Below, piece after piece: positions 12,056 through 24,291 of a stretch of DNA of 64,000 bases. A program made the position numbers and the translations under genes. Source of the DNA: Thysanoteuthis rhombus (lineage: Eukaryota; Mollusca; Cephalopoda; Oegopsida; Thysanoteuthidae); contig OY735233.1 of assembly GCA_963457665.1 (NCBI GenBank), positions 24,060,928-24,124,927 of the forward strand, written 5' to 3'. Below the pieces are notes generated by a model. It saw only the letters and a list, made by a program, of their open reading frames with translations, searched no databases and was not told the origin of the DNA. Numbering within the stretch: the stretch's first letter is position 1; the number at the start of each line of letters is the position of its first letter.

Positions 12056-12465
12056 GTTGAGTAAAACCATTTCATTTCCAGAATTTGAAATGAAATTTTA
12101 TGCAAGAAACATGCTGGGACTGCTTTCATTGAAATTAATACATTTTTAAAACTAATATTTCCCTACCTCGACTCAAAATCACGACCAAGTGTTTGGTAGC
12201 CGGTTCCCTTATCGACTGAACCAAACTGATATTACTTGCATATCAGTGAAAATTAATCATCAAGATATGCAAGGGCATTTTAAATTTAAACAAAGACAAA
12301 CACTCAAACTAAAAAAATCTATCCATCCAGGAATAAATTTGAAGAAAATAAAAAATATCGTTCTGTTAAAAGATTACTAGATCTCAGTAGGAAAAATCAA
12401 AAAGCACGGAAAATCGGTTGTTGAGTGTTAGTTTCAAGGTGTGAAATCAGTCACGGTTTAAATAT
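12056..12465. other. Unrecognised intergenic sequence
   Basis: Includes a 63-codon frame at 12189-12380 without a recognisable domain. Not supported as a gene. Confidence 0.45.
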
Positions 12466-12558
12466 GACGTCCTCGTTGCTGAATGGTTAGAGCGACTAAG
12501 CGGTCTGCTGAGACGCTGCCTTGCTAGAGGGTGTGGGTTCGATTCCCACAAGGGGTCA
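12466..12558 (+). tRNA. tRNA-Ser(GCT)-like relic or SINE head
   Basis: The D-arm region TTGCTGAATGGTTAGAGCG resembles class II tRNA. Next comes a 7-base loop CTGCTGA with GCT in the anticodon position, a longer variable region, and a clean T arm (GTGGG, loop TTCGATT, CCCAC). The acceptor stem pairs poorly (two mismatches plus wobbles) and the anticodon stem has a mismatch. A functional gene is unlikely; it may be a tRNA pseudogene or the head of a SINE. Confidence 0.5.
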
Positions 12559-13362
12559 AGTTTTTATTCCAGATCAAACTGTTCATTCGTAACGGTCCGA
12601 TTTGAAGTCGTGATAAAAAGTAACTTTAAGTTAGTATGAAGGTAACAAGCCAGTCAAATTTAATGATAACGTCATTACTTCTTCAAAGAATAGATTTGTA
12701 AAATGAATGTTTTTATAATCAGTATAAAATGTTGCAATAATCATCTTAAGTCGGAATAGAAGAGCAGAGTCTGACCCTGCTGCAATCGGACTTGTTCACA
12801 ATACTGTAAGTAAAAAGTAAATAATATTTTCCAAAAGTCAAGTGAAATAATCATTCAAGTAACATATTTTTCATCGAATCTCATATTTTTGTAACTGTAA
12901 CTGCTTTGAGAATTCAAATAGCAGAGTTCGATTTTTTTTCTGTCAGCAGACGTAAATCACGGCGTAATCGAGAATTTTGGTTGACAAAAATTTAACATCA
13001 AAACAGTCTGAAACCTGCTTGAAGTACGAAAAGGTATTTTTTTCAACAACGAACTTTATACAATTTTCTTGCAATTAAAACTTCAAAGAAGATATTTAAG
13101 TTATTTCGATACGTATAAAGGTTTTATGAAAAAGTTCGACATCATTGTAAAAATTTGTAATGTTTTAGGTACTTACCAACTTGAGATGAGTAACATATAA
13201 GTTATAACATTTTATTTGTAAATGTCTTTGTACTATGTGTACTGAATATGAAAAGTGTATTTGTCTAGACTCTTACGCTCTGAACAAAACCTAGAATATT
13301 TTGTGCCTACATATTTTCTTGCCTACATTTTTCACTAATTCCATATTCTGTGCTGCTAATTG
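12559..13362. other. Unrecognised intergenic sequence
   Basis: AT-rich, with no supported gene or family. Confidence 0.5.
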
Positions 13363-13467
13363 TATTACGGCTTAACCATGGTTGGATATATTGGTTTTAC
13401 GATCACCGAAGTTGAGCTTGGTCATTATCTAGATGGGTGACCAACTGGGTATAGGATTTGTTGTAAC
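13363..13467 (+). repeat. 5S rRNA-derived relic (SINE3-like head or 5S pseudogene)
   Basis: Over about 100 bp the order follows metazoan 5S rRNA: TTACGGC...CCAT start, then CGATCACCGAAGTTGAGC (A-box region), CTAGATGGGTGACC (intermediate element) and ACTGGGTATAGG (C-box region), ending GTTGTAAC. Substitutions and length changes exclude a functional gene. Sequence continues without a terminator into a 160-bp unknown body and then repeat X, which fits a 5S-derived SINE. Confidence 0.75.
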
Positions 13468-13627
13468 GCAAACCCCACAAAGAACCCCACATTCTCGTTG
13501 AACCTTCCAACCGGACTGGCTGCGAGCAACGGGAAATGAATGACTGCTTATCGTTAGGACATCCGCTCCTTTACGGACGGGAATAATCACGCAGCCACCT
13601 TACGAAACCTCGAATGCAAATAAGAAG

Positions 13628-14115
13628 ACTAGTCTGGTTAGTCTCACTAGAAACCAGTACGGGACCAACGACTTTTGGCGGCATGCCATGTTGGGAAGGG
13701 TGGGTTCAATTAAAAAAATAAGAAAAAGGGGCGATCATTGAATAAATTACGTCTCTTGCCTTTAGTTAGACAGTAATCACAAGAAAAGTCTGAATCCCCC
13801 CCAAAGAAACAAACAAACAAAAAACAAGCGTGAATGCTGCCAGACACAAAGTAAGTGATCAATTTAGCATAAACTCACATAGCAAATTGACCCCCCCCCC
13901 CAATACTAAAATCTATTTAGGTCGGAAATTAAAAACAAAATGAATTTTTCTGATCATAATGAAGAGTAATAGTTGAACGCTCCAGCCCTCTAGCTCCATT
14001 AATGCAATAAGTATACGTGATACATACATACGTGGCCTGCCATTCAGACTAACGTGAAAACTGAAGAAACCTACGTTGACAATTTTGATGACAGTTCTGG
14101 TTGATATTGTCTAAT
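13628..14115 (+). repeat. Repeat X, copy 3
   Basis: Full-length copy from AGTCTGGTTAGTC to TTGATATTGTCT. Flanked by the direct repeat AATAAGAA (left near 13621, right near 14112), a candidate 8-bp target duplication. Includes a C9 run near 13890. Confidence 0.75.
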
Positions 14116-14189
14116 AAGAAAAAACGAAAAAAAATCAATATTTGCCGAGGCATGATGTTATTCCCGTCTATTGTCAGTATAACTCTCTA

Positions 14190-14515
14190 AAGTTAAGTTA
14201 TCTCCCTTTTAATGGCTGCCATGGTTCAAAGTTCCTCATTCGAAGGCACGACATTGTGCTTTTACGATTTTCTTTTCCACGGAAGACCTTAAATGTCATA
14301 TCATCCACTCATTCTCTCGATGGGCGAAAGATTTATACGAAAATAACTCCTACCAGTCCAACCGACCAGCGGTCTATTTTCCGCTTACGTCGTCGCGACT
14401 TTTTATATTTCCACAGCGCGAACGTCAATCATGTCGCTTTACTGGGAAATCTGGAATTAGAACGATAATCCATTGAATAAACATGGCGACTGAGAACTTG
14501 AAAGATTATAAATAA
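14190..14515. other. CpG-richer unique segment
   Basis: Non-repetitive sequence with clustered CpG (for example CGTCGTCGCGAC near 14390, CGCGAACGTC near 14416), an AGTTATCTCCCTTTT motif near 14196, and ATGGCGACTGAG near 14484. A 108-codon frame (14142-14468) has no recognisable domain. Could be a promoter-like island. No gene is called. Confidence 0.3.
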
Positions 14516-14680
14516 ATTATTACGGAAATAAGACCAAAGGCGTCGATAATAATTACGGCACTAATTAAATGAGAGATAAGAAAAGACTTGCTGTGTTTCT
14601 TGGTGTGTTTTACTTGCTGAAGTAAGCACTGCACGCACGTCACTTCGCTTGCACATGGATGATGAAAGGCAGCGGTGTTA

Positions 14681-15132
14681 AGAACCGTAAACTAAAACTG
14701 TCAACGTAGGTTTCTGCCGTTTTTGAGCTGGTTTGGTTGGCTATCTATGTATATATGTCTCATGCGCACAGGCCCCGCCAATGTTACTGGACTGGAAATC
14801 AGAACATTTACTCTTTATTGTGTCCAGAAAAAAACCGGCTTTTTTTTGTTTTTTAAAAATATCTCCCGTTGATAGATTTTAAGGGAGGGCGTATTCAATT
14901 TGCAATGTAAATTTCAGCTAAATAAGTCCCGGTTGCATTCACACTTGTTTTTTTCGTTTTTGTTTTTTTTGTTGTTGAAAATTCAGACTATTTTTAGCGA
15001 TCAATGTTTGACGAAAGACGAGGGAAATAACTTTAAATCCATTGATTTCTAATTTTTGATTGATCACCCCACAACATGCTGCCGAAAAATTTTAGTCACG
15101 TGTCAGTTTCTAGTGATTGACTAACCAGACCT
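14681..15132 (-). repeat. Repeat X, copy 4
   Basis: Reverse copy: starts AGAACCGTAAACTAAAACTG and ends TAGTGATTGACTAACCAGACC. Lies 565 bp from forward copy 3, so the two form an inverted pair around the CpG-richer segment. Confidence 0.75.
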
Positions 15133-15231
15133 ATTTTTGTGCATGTATGTAATTATAAAAATCTGTCTATTAGCATGTATGTATATACGACACACATGCT
15201 GATACATATTCATTACATGCAAGGTCTATCT

Positions 15232-15720
15232 GAAACGTATTTATCCATTTTGAATATCTCGAGATTTGGCTGGACAGCCCTTATGTAACTTGGTCACCAA
15301 TCAGTGAGAAACATCCTTCGTTTGTGTGAACTAACACTCTCCCGACAGGTTATTTAGTCGGCCGTGAGGTAACACAATTCAGTGAACTGTGTGATTGGTA
15401 GCATTCATAGTGGCCAAGCGAATCGTTCTTCACGTCTCATGCAGGGCTTCGATGGCAAACCACCGCATCACCCAGGTCCGTCACCTTCCCCACAGTTCAG
15501 ATTTGTCTCCCCGTGACCCCTTGCGTTCCCCAAAGAGATTTTTGACTGTGGACGAGATTATGGAGAACATATCGAAGCACCCGAGTGTGATCTCAAAAGG
15601 GGATATTTCTGATTGTTTTTGAGGGTTATGGGACTCAGGGATAAGTATATGAGAGAATGTACTCTAAAGGAGTCTAAGGCACCATGGCCCTAGGTAGGCT
15701 TATTTTCGTAAACAATGAAT
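15232..15720 (+). pseudogene. Mariner-like transposase relic, copy 1
   Basis: A frame at 15395-15622 reads HLPHSSDLSPRD then FLTVDEIMENISKHP and ISKGDISDCF. This matches the C-terminal end of mariner transposases, where the PHxPYSPDLxPxD motif holds the last catalytic Asp and is followed by a (F/V)xTVDEI helix. The residues normally between PK and RF are deleted, and the N-terminal two thirds are missing. The upstream noncoding end (GAATATCTCGAG... ACTCTCCC) is shared with the copies at 20990 and 32713. Confidence 0.7.
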
Positions 15721-15776
15721 GGCTGGATACTTTTCAAACAGATATATATCTATTATTTATCTATCAATTTATCTAA

Positions 15777-15778
<2 letters not shown>

Positions 15779-15824
<46 letters not shown>

Positions 15825-15866
15825 AGAGAGAGGGAGAGGGAGAGAGAGAGGGCTGAGAGAGAGAAT
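15779..15866. repeat. (GA)n microsatellite
   Basis: Purine-only GAGA/GGGA tract. Confidence 0.97.
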
Positions 15867-16319
15867 ATACTTGAGAATACGTATACATTTAGGTGATTTA
15901 TCTTGATGTGTGGAATGAAAAGAACAAAATTCAACCGAGAAAAAACATAGACAAGAAAGCTCCTCCTTCCCATTGAAAATCGTGCCGAACGTAAATGGAA
16001 ATAAATTGTATTTTGAATAGTATATTGTGACGTCATAGAGTCAACGAGTGCAGCATGTTGTCTGCTAGCAAAAAAAAAAAAGAAAAGAAAAAGGAAAGAA
16101 ATGAACCAGCGTCGACAAGGAAGTTGGTTCAATTCGTGACAGGGGTGGTGGGGCGGCAATATGCCTAGATAACAATCAAAGGGAAGTAATTGTGCTTAGA
16201 TAAAAAATCGTTTATGGATTCATTTCACTTTGAATAATATATGTTTTTAATTTTTAATAGTTTATTTGGTACGGAGTTTTCGATTCCGCTAAATCGAATT
16301 GAGACGGCATATCAATCTT
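15867..16319. other. Unrecognised intergenic sequence
   Basis: No supported feature apart from a poly-A/GAAA stretch near 16070-16100. Confidence 0.45.
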
Positions 16320-16415
16320 TTCTGTCTTCTGACACACGCATACATTCGGACACGTACACACGCACACCTGCACTGACACATACACATACACAGATATAGA
16401 CACACACATAGACAC

Positions 16416-16450
<35 letters not shown>

Positions 16451-16676
16451 CAGACAAACATTCAAGCACAGACATGTATATACATACACACACTCACAAG
16501 CAGACAGACACACACGCACACAGTAAGACATAAGCACACATGCACATGCATAGAGACAGACACATACACACACAGAGGCACACACATAGAGACACACACA
16601 CACACGTAGAGAGAGACACACACAGAAACACGCATACACACACAGACACACATGTGCATGTGTGTGAATACATGAA
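16320..16676. repeat. (CA)n/(GA)n compound simple-sequence region
   Basis: Imperfect ACAC, AGAC and GAGA units across about 350 bp. The VCVCVC-type minus-strand translations are artefacts. Confidence 0.95.
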
Positions 16677-18057
16677 ACAGTGATGTATGTGTCCGTTGAT
16701 TATTTATTAACTTCCTGCTTTTGTAGACTCTAAGTCTCCCACAAAGACATGAATTATTTTTGCACACACACATCTATCTATCTATCTATCAGTTAACATA
16801 CAATGTGACCCATAAGTTGTTTCATCATTTAAAAATTGAATATCTCTACCTCTACCAACGTAGATTCAGGGGGCAGATCTACGGAAAATTTCTTCCCCTG
16901 ACGATAGCATTGGCAAAGATAATATCCCTTTGAGTGATTTTCTAAAATATATTTTTCATTTTCTGTTTTGTATTTGAAACAACGCCCTTTGGGAATCTGG
17001 GAGAAATCATGACCGATCAGCATATAGAAAAAATTGAATGTTATTTGTAAAATTCAGTTCTATGTTATTTGATCATGAAGGTGTTTGGAGCCATAGGGAC
17101 AGTCCCAAAGAGTCCAACGACGTGGATTGAAAAATAGAGAATCCGGGGAAGGATCATCCGACTGAAATGCTGGAATACTGAGTAAAGTCCTGGAGTGTTG
17201 AAGAGGCTGGTTGTTACTGGATAACCACTGAAAGCTGCCAAGTATGATAAGTCAACGATTGCAATAATTTCAAAAATGAGAATCAGGAGGATAAGAATAA
17301 ATATAATGATATGATGATACGAATAACAAAAATGAAATAAACTATTTTTTTATCACTGGCAATTTCCACAGGAAAACACGTAAAATAGAGTTAAAAAATC
17401 TAAAAACATCTACATTCAGGCGAATCTAGATGTTATCAATAAAATCGTCAGAATAAAACCCCCAAAAGGTTAAAAAGTTTTTTTTTTGTTTTTTTTTAAA
17501 TAAACAGATCTGGTTGGGTCAGTGGTCCCTAACTAGGTGTTGGATTGATATATGCACCTCACATATTTTTCTAGAAAGCGATTTTTAAAATTTGGGTAAG
17601 AGCTCTCAAGAAAAAGAATCAACAAAAATACAATATTCGGTTACTAGTTTGGGTCAATAAATTCAATCTTTTGAGGTTAAGATTTGCACTGCGACGAGAT
17701 TCAACTTTTGAAATACCGAATTCAATGGCCTTAATCTACAAACTGATGAATCGGTCATGAATGCAGACCACTTGTAGTGTAGAAGGGAAATAGCAAAGAA
17801 GATCAAAAGGGTAGAAAAAATAGACACGAGACGAATTTTATTTATACGAGACGAAAAAGACAAACACTGAAGAATCTTAAAAAAGATCTATGCTCTGTGG
17901 TGATATGGACGATTAGCTTATTGCCTCACACAAAGGAGAAAGGAAGAATTTGAATAAGTTCTTGTTCTATCAACCATTCATGAGTGAATGATGCTACGTT
18001 AAAAAAATTATGGTAAAAAATAAAACTATAGATGTATGCCAGGGTTTTTCAAGCCGA
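16677..18057. other. Unrecognised intergenic sequence
   Basis: Includes a 64-codon minus frame at 17023-16829 of normal amino-acid composition (contains IPKGRCFKYKTENEKY) but no recognised domain. It could be a decayed exon or chance. A short TCTA run lies at 16772-16792. Confidence 0.4.
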
Positions 18058-18200
18058 CGTCATCATCATCATCATCAGTCTTTTAACGTCCGTCGTTGGA
18101 CATAGACCTTCCCCAGGAATTGCCATACTGCTCTATTATGGGTGTCGCAGAGCCAGTACTTCCTAAACTTGTCTAGCTCGTCTCTCCATCTAATTATTCA
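18058..18200 (-). pseudogene. LINE 3' end, copy 4
   Basis: CATCATCATCATCAG tail, then the GTTGGACATAGACCTTCCCC and CCAGTACTTCC... TCGTCTCTCCATCTAAT blocks. Truncated after about 140 bp. Confidence 0.85.
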
Positions 18201-19172
18201 AGAGAGATTACACGGCTTACAAAAAATCAAACACCCAAATTTCGAAGTAATAATGACCAACATTCGCAATTAGTGTCTTTTGAACCTGACATACAGTTGG
18301 CAGTGGGGTGAGGGGTCCATATCCACCAACGACTTCAAGACCAACCCTTGTAATTTTAGACCAGGACCCAGTGTTGCCAATCCAGCGCTTTTCCAGCTAA
18401 ATATAGCACGTTTGTAGTTTTGGCAGCGTGAAAATCCAACGAGCAGTGCCATTTGAAACACACTTTAACGACATTTCTTTGGCTTAAAAAAAAAGGGAAA
18501 AAAAGGCCATTTTAGCCATTTCATATCCTATATTAGCTAAATGTTGCTACTTTTAGCCATTTAAATGGTCAAAATGGCTGGAAATGTTGTTAGTGCATTT
18601 GGTGTTTATGACACTTTTTTTTAAGGTTGATTTAACGCGAAAAGTCTTATTGAGTCACAACACTGCATTGACGTCCCTTTCCTAAAAAAAAAAAATACAA
18701 TTGTACTGGACCGGGTTGCTGGTTTGCAACACTGCATAAATCAAAAGAACCATTCCTTAAAATCAAACGTTTCTGGTTTATGTAGATATATCCGCGCTCG
18801 TCCGACTTCCTTGCATACTTTTGATGCGTTTTTTTCCCTAAGTGTAATCCATATTTTGTGCAAGACTGTGAATAGAGAATGATATTCAAACGTCGCTCTG
18901 AATCTGAGCTTAGAATTGAGTTGCTTATTGGAAGTGCCAAGCTCATCCAACCCAATCAGAAACGAGGCTACCCCATAGTTGTGGATAGTGGTGTAGAGCG
19001 GTGCAAACGATAGCGAGGGGTAGAATAGCATTGGCTGGAGTGAGCAACGACACCCCGGTTGCTTGTCGCCCCTGTCTAATTCACCAATCGCAAACGGGCC
19101 GAGTAATTAGTAATGTGATATATGGAGCCTGAGAAGTGGGTGTGCTGAAGCTAGCGTAAGCACTCTATTTGC
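18201..19172. other. Unrecognised intergenic sequence
   Basis: Contains overlapping minus-strand frames (18647-19031) of 96-102 codons without recognisable domains. Not called as genes. Confidence 0.4.
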
Positions 19173-19453
19173 TATATATATATATATATAGGTTTCAATT
19201 CTGCCTCGCAGTACAGGATGGGATAAAGAAAAAGTCTATAGCCACACTAAAGAGATGCAATACATCGAAACAGCTGTCTGTGGATGACACAATAATTAAT
19301 GCTCCTCTATTCAGGATTGAGCACTCTATAAGGGAGGTAACTCATCCATTGTAAGCTTATGCAATGCTCTTCCATAGGAATAGAACACTCTGGTGGATGA
19401 GTCTATAGCCACACTGAAGAGATGTAATACATCGAAACAGCTATCTGTGGATG
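19173..19453 (+). repeat. SINE-like repeat W, copy 1 (rearranged)
   Basis: GGTTTCAATTCTGCCTCGCAGTACAGG... TATAGCCACACTAAAGAG... GCTGTCTGTGGATGACACAATAAT, then a GCTCTTCC...GGTGGATG block and a second copy of the TATAGCCAC...GATGACACAATAAT end. Preceded by (TA)n and followed directly by (TA)n at 19452-19507, as in the copies at 27725 and 38520. Confidence 0.65.
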
Positions 19454-19455
19454 AC

Positions 19456-19507
<52 letters not shown>
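19452..19507. repeat. (TA)n microsatellite at SINE W end
   Basis: Directly abuts GATGACACAATAA. Confidence 0.97.
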
Positions 19508-19512
<5 letters not shown>

Positions 19513-19547
19513 CGCATCAAAAGAAACGAATAGAGCAGATATAGACT

Positions 19548-19820
19548 GATAATAAACGAGATGAAAATTTGGAGTGAAAACAGTTATTTGGGCCATTACC
19601 GGCGGCTGTTTTCTTCTTCGAAGGTAAGAACAATGGTATGTTGAAGCGGCAACCCTATTTTGTCATAGGTTCGATTCCTACAGCAGCCCGATTTTCTTTT
19701 CACGTTGTCTTGGCCAAGTGATGCATTAACCATGTAATGACGGCAGATCATTTCAAATAGGTGTTTCAATATAATATAATGCAATTTATGATCATTCTGT
19801 CGCATCATATATCCATTTCT
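19548..19820 (+). repeat. tRNA-related SINE V, copy 2
   Basis: Leader AACAGTTATTTGGGCC, head with GGTAAGAAC... GTTGAAGCGGCAACC and the B box CATAGGTTCGATTCCTACAG, body GTTGTCTTGGCCAAGTGATG and GTAATGACGGCAGATCATTT. Ends in (CA)n(TA)n. Confidence 0.75.
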
Positions 19821-19823
19821 TCA

Positions 19824-19824
19824 T

Positions 19825-19901
<77 letters not shown>
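19824..19901. repeat. (CA)n(TA)n microsatellite
   Basis: Follows SINE V copy 2. Confidence 0.97.
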
Positions 19902-19902
<1 letters not shown>

Positions 19903-20380
19903 CTTCATTCATATTTTGTGTTTTTATGAATTTAGCGTATTCATTGATGTTGTTTTAATCAAACGACCTTTATGTCTGGACAGATTCTCACCTTTCACGT
20001 TCATCTTTGCTTGTTATCTATTTCCTTTTCCCTTTGATGACATATCTGTGACGTGGAATATTCCAGTGGCTTCCATCAAAGACCCGGGACAGCCGATATG
20101 TACATTGTGAAGCTTTTGTCAGACATTTCCTAAGGGGGACCTCACCGACAAATGTTTCGCTATATATTTACTTACCTCCGACAAAAAAGTCGACAGCTCG
20201 AAGAATGCCAGGACCGAATTTGAAAAGGTTGAAAGAGTTCATAAGAAAGGAATAGGAGGAGAAGGAGAAAGAGGAGGAGAGTCAGTGGACGAAGAAAGGG
20301 GGATTTTTTTACGTCACTCTACATCATAATATTCCTTTCAAAAGAATCAATTCCCGAAAAAGAATTTAAAAGAAAGTACG

Positions 20381-20415
<35 letters not shown>

Positions 20416-20455
20416 AAGAAACCAGGGTATACAGTATTCAGAACTAATGTATACC

Positions 20456-20459
<4 letters not shown>
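19902..20459. other. Unrecognised intergenic sequence
   Basis: No supported gene. A short GAAA/GATA run lies at 20378-20420. Confidence 0.45.

Positions 20460-20537
<78 letters not shown>
20460..20537. repeat. (TA)n microsatellite
   Basis: About 77 bp of TA. Confidence 0.97.
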
Positions 20538-20989
20538 CATTTTTCATTTCCCAATGAGTTATATTGCATTCTGGACGATATTTTTCGTTTTATTATTGTG
20601 TCGATGTTTATTTATTTATTTATCTTTTCGTTTGTTTTGAACATTTTAACAGGAATCAATTAAAAAAATCAATAGGAAACAAATAATTTTATTACAGAAA
20701 CAAATGCTGCCAATTGTTGCCAAATGCTGCCAAAAATGGCATAAACCACGTAGTATTTCAAAATAACCCTCCGTAACAATAATACATGCCTGCAAATCAC
20801 GTACAGACTATTACAAGTTCGAATCCTACCGAACACAGTTTCTATGGAATTCAAAATATTGATAAGTCTTTTTCTGAAATTATAATTAGTGTAAGTGCAA
20901 GCAAAGTCACATATTGTTGAAACAGAACAGATAATTCGACAATTTGGATTGAAGCAAAAGTCAATTCAAAACAATTCACCTTTATTGAA

Positions 20990-21480
20990 GCCTCAGCGAC
21001 ATTAATGATGGGGGTTGTTCATTTCTTCGTGCGTTCCTGCAAATGTTCGACGTTTACCTGGAAAGTATGCAGCCATTTAATACACATCTCAGCGTCTCTC
21101 CCAATTTTTAAAACAGCCTACAAAGTCCTATCTCGGGATTGCTATCAGCTATGCTCTCTTCTATCTCGTCCACGGTCTGAAATCTCTTTGGGAAAAGCCA
21201 GAAGTCACAGGAAGCCAAATCTGGACTGGGAGTGCGCAGGATTAACAGACCTTGTTGATGCAATGCTGTAAATACCGGGTAGGCAGTATTACAGGATACG
21301 AGATCACTAAATAATGTATCATTGCTGACTGAATAACTCTGTGGGAGAGTGTCTCTTCACACATGCTCAGTAAGGCATCTTCTGATTGATTTCCAAATTG
21401 CATGAAGGCCAGTTCTCAAAATATTCAAAATGTCTGGATACTGTCCCGATAAACCTCAGATGTTATGATACTTTGCCTTT
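20990..21480 (-). pseudogene. Mariner-like transposase relic, copy 2
   Basis: On the minus strand a frame reads SPDLASCDFWLFPKRFQTVDEIEESIAD-like residues (SPDL is written SSDL in the other copy). This is the mariner C-terminal catalytic Asp region followed by the TVDEI helix, with the same internal deletion as the copy at 15232. The flanking noncoding end shares GGGAGAGTGTCT and AATATTCAAAATGTCTGGATAC with the copy at 32713. Confidence 0.65.
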
Positions 21481-22765
21481 TCTAAAAATCTAATGCAACA
21501 TTAAAGACATGGGGAAAAAAGTAATAAAAAGAGGACCAATCAAATATGTCGACTGATTAACAAGATACAAAGTTTTGAGACATGAAAAAGATAGACATCT
21601 TTTATACAGTTTATCTTTTTTTCGTTTCCAAATCAATCTAAAACGTCTGTTTACTGCAAAGCAAATATCGTCTGCTCACGAGGTAATCAGCGATTTGTGT
21701 TGACTTTAATTTGGTTTCATCTGCTGCGTTTGTGACAGATAGCTATGAGCTGCACGAATTTTGCATTATATTGGACCAGAGTAGTTGTTTACCAACAAGG
21801 TCCTTGGGCAGGATTTTCATAACACTTCCACTGAACTTGCCCCCCTCTCTGCCCCATCGTTCGTTATAGAGAAGAAAGTGACACTAAGTCACGTTAAATA
21901 ACTTATATGCCATAAATAACTTGTGCAATGTATAATGTACTGCGTTGTTCTTAGGTCTAAATATCTATATGTTTGAAGGGTAACAGAAAACAAAATACAA
22001 TTTGTGATACAATATATTTGAAATTAATTTTGACTAGTTTTTACCTTTATCTTAATCTATATTTGCTTTTTATCGCAACTTTGACTAGGACTGTTTTTCT
22101 ACAGTAACGAGTAAATGGTGAAATTTGTAATATTCCAGATTTTAAAAAAATGTACATGAAATACCGATCTATCATTCAAAAGTCTCACGAGTACAATCAA
22201 ACTGTTTTTTTGCTTTTAGGTTCCGCCCTCTTCCAGACACCTGGACTTAAGTTTACTCAGCCTAATGGATAATCCATCATCGGTCACAAGAGCCATTCAT
22301 GACTCAAAGAGCCTGTAAAAAACTTAACTACTTTTGATACGTTTTAATATTCAGAATTAATTCAAATTCAAATGACAGTGTCTTTCGAAAGTTGTGACTG
22401 ACAATAAGTCATTTTTTAGTAACTCCTCGTACATAGCTATTTTTGCGTATAGTTCGTCATCATAGTCAATAATTGAACAACTGCAGCGTCAAAATTTGTA
22501 GTCATATAAAAATAATTGCCTCGTAGCATAAATATGGTCATATTAAATTCCGCTTATGACATCAATGGCGTTTCCAACCGTAAAACATCCTCAATAGAGT
22601 GAAAAAAAAACATCTAGAAACATCTAAATTCTCCAGAATAATTAATAAACATGCAAGAAAGGAAAACAAAAACATCTTCAGAAGGGGCCTAGTGGAGTAC
22701 TGATGCTAATTTCTGAGTTTGTAGACGAATTGGTATGATCAAGAGCGCTGAAACACATAAGCACA

Positions 22766-22769
<4 letters not shown>
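21481..22769. other. Unrecognised intergenic sequence
   Basis: AT-rich with short frames only. No family recognised. Confidence 0.5.

Positions 22770-22833
<64 letters not shown>
22770..22833. repeat. (TA)n microsatellite
   Basis: About 63 bp of TA. Confidence 0.97.
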
Positions 22834-22836
<3 letters not shown>

Positions 22837-23185
22837 AACGATTTGCTACCTTTGCTGGCTACGGTTGTTCAATATCTTTGTACGCAATTCTCACACATCG
22901 TGTACAAATGTTACATATGCCGAGACACTTTGAGTCGATTAGACAAGTGCGCATTTATTTCCATCGAAATTCTCTTCCCTTCTCATCATCAACCCGTCCT
23001 GAGTTGAAAGAATATTACTGAAATGCCAATATCTCGGAAAACCGACGTGACTGCCGAAAAGACACTGGGCCGACAGACAGTTGATTATTGTTTCAACTCA
23101 CAAAATACTCTCCCTGCGTTCCTTTCACTACTCGGCTGTATTGGATGTATGACTGAGAGATACAGAGAATCTCATGTGTTTTACA

Positions 23186-23752
23186 GGCCACAACAATGTA
23201 CACCACAACATCTACATAGGACATCGAATCTCCGTGAGATCCTCTAAAGACGAAAAAGAAATCAAGTGAAGAATTACCCGAGGATGGCAAACCTTCGGCA
23301 GATCAAGCTAAACCTTCAAGAGCAAGGATATCCAATTGATCCTAAGCAGGGTATACAACCAATGTATCCTCCCGATAGTCACTTATGGATCTGAAACATG
23401 GAACCTAACCAAGAGACAGACCTGCAAACTGAGAAGCATGTAACGTGAATCATGCTCAACCTTGCATGGAGAGATCACAAGACAGCACAGTATATAAGGA
23501 AGAAAACAGGGTACAGAGACATCATAGAATCCATTAGAAAACTCAAATGGCATTGGGCTGGTCATGTTGCAAGAATGGCAGACAACCGATGGAAATCATG
23601 CCTCACAACATGGATCCTCAGAGGTAACTGATAGAGAGGTCTGGCGAATCTTGTGGAAGGTCCTTGTCCGACAACGGACGATAAAAGACTGATGACGGTG
23701 ACGACGACGACGACGACGATGATGATGATGATGATGATGATGTACTCATGTA
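23186..23752 (+). pseudogene. LINE 3' end, copy 5
   Basis: About 560 bp of the RTE-like C-terminal region: AATCTCCGTGAGATCCTC, GTATACAACCAATGTATCCT, GTCACTTATGGATCTGAAAC, GGGCTGGTCATGTTGCAAG, ending GACAACGGACGATAAAAGAC. The 3' tail is GACGACGAC then (GATGAT)n. Confidence 0.88.
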
Positions 23753-24291
23753 CTTGAAAAATTTTTTTTATTGCTCAGTATAAGCAAAAAAATTTTTGAC
23801 TTTTGAACTGTCCAAAAACGTCCATTCGATTTTTTTTTACCGCTGATGACGCCGATCTCCGGGGGAAGATCCAGAAACAAATAAAACGAGAATTAATGGA
23901 GAGAAACTCGTTGGTCATTTGTGTTAATCATGCACAATCAAATAATTATAGAACTAAAAAAAAATAGAAATAATTTCTATTGCTTGTCCCACGGCCTGAA
24001 CGCCACAAAGGCAAGCCACCCACGCGACACCTTGCAGTACGAGGGGGCGATAAAAAAAATAATAATTTCGAGAAATGTCCATCCATCTAAAGTCGGTGGA
24101 ATTGGGAATTTGGGGAAAATGTGAATCATTAATTGGAATTAACCAATCACAACATTAAGTTTCTTTTTCATATCTTTTTTTCTTACGATAGAATTCTGAT
24201 CAATATACATCGAATCAATGTATTTTCTTTTCAAATCGTTCTATCCATCGTTGTTCGTATCTATCAACCTGAAAGTTTTATTCTAATTTCT
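23753..24291. other. Unrecognised intergenic sequence
   Basis: No supported feature. Confidence 0.45.

Noticed and set aside
12466..12558. Functional tRNA-Ser gene
   Set aside because: T arm is good and the GCT triplet is placed correctly, but acceptor and anticodon stems are mismatched and no T-run terminator follows closely.
13363..13467. Functional 5S rRNA gene
   Set aside because: Too many substitutions and length changes, no terminator at the expected end, and not in a tandem 5S array.
16829..17023. 64-codon minus-strand frame of normal composition
   Set aside because: No domain recognised, no splice-site or promoter support. Kept only as a remark in the intergenic entry.
18741..19031. 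96-codon minus-strand frame
   Set aside because: No recognisable motif, and another frame is open over the same stretch. Compatible with chance.
20820..20850. B-box-like AAGTTCGAATCCTACCG as a tRNA
   Set aside because: No A box or cloverleaf upstream at the right distance.
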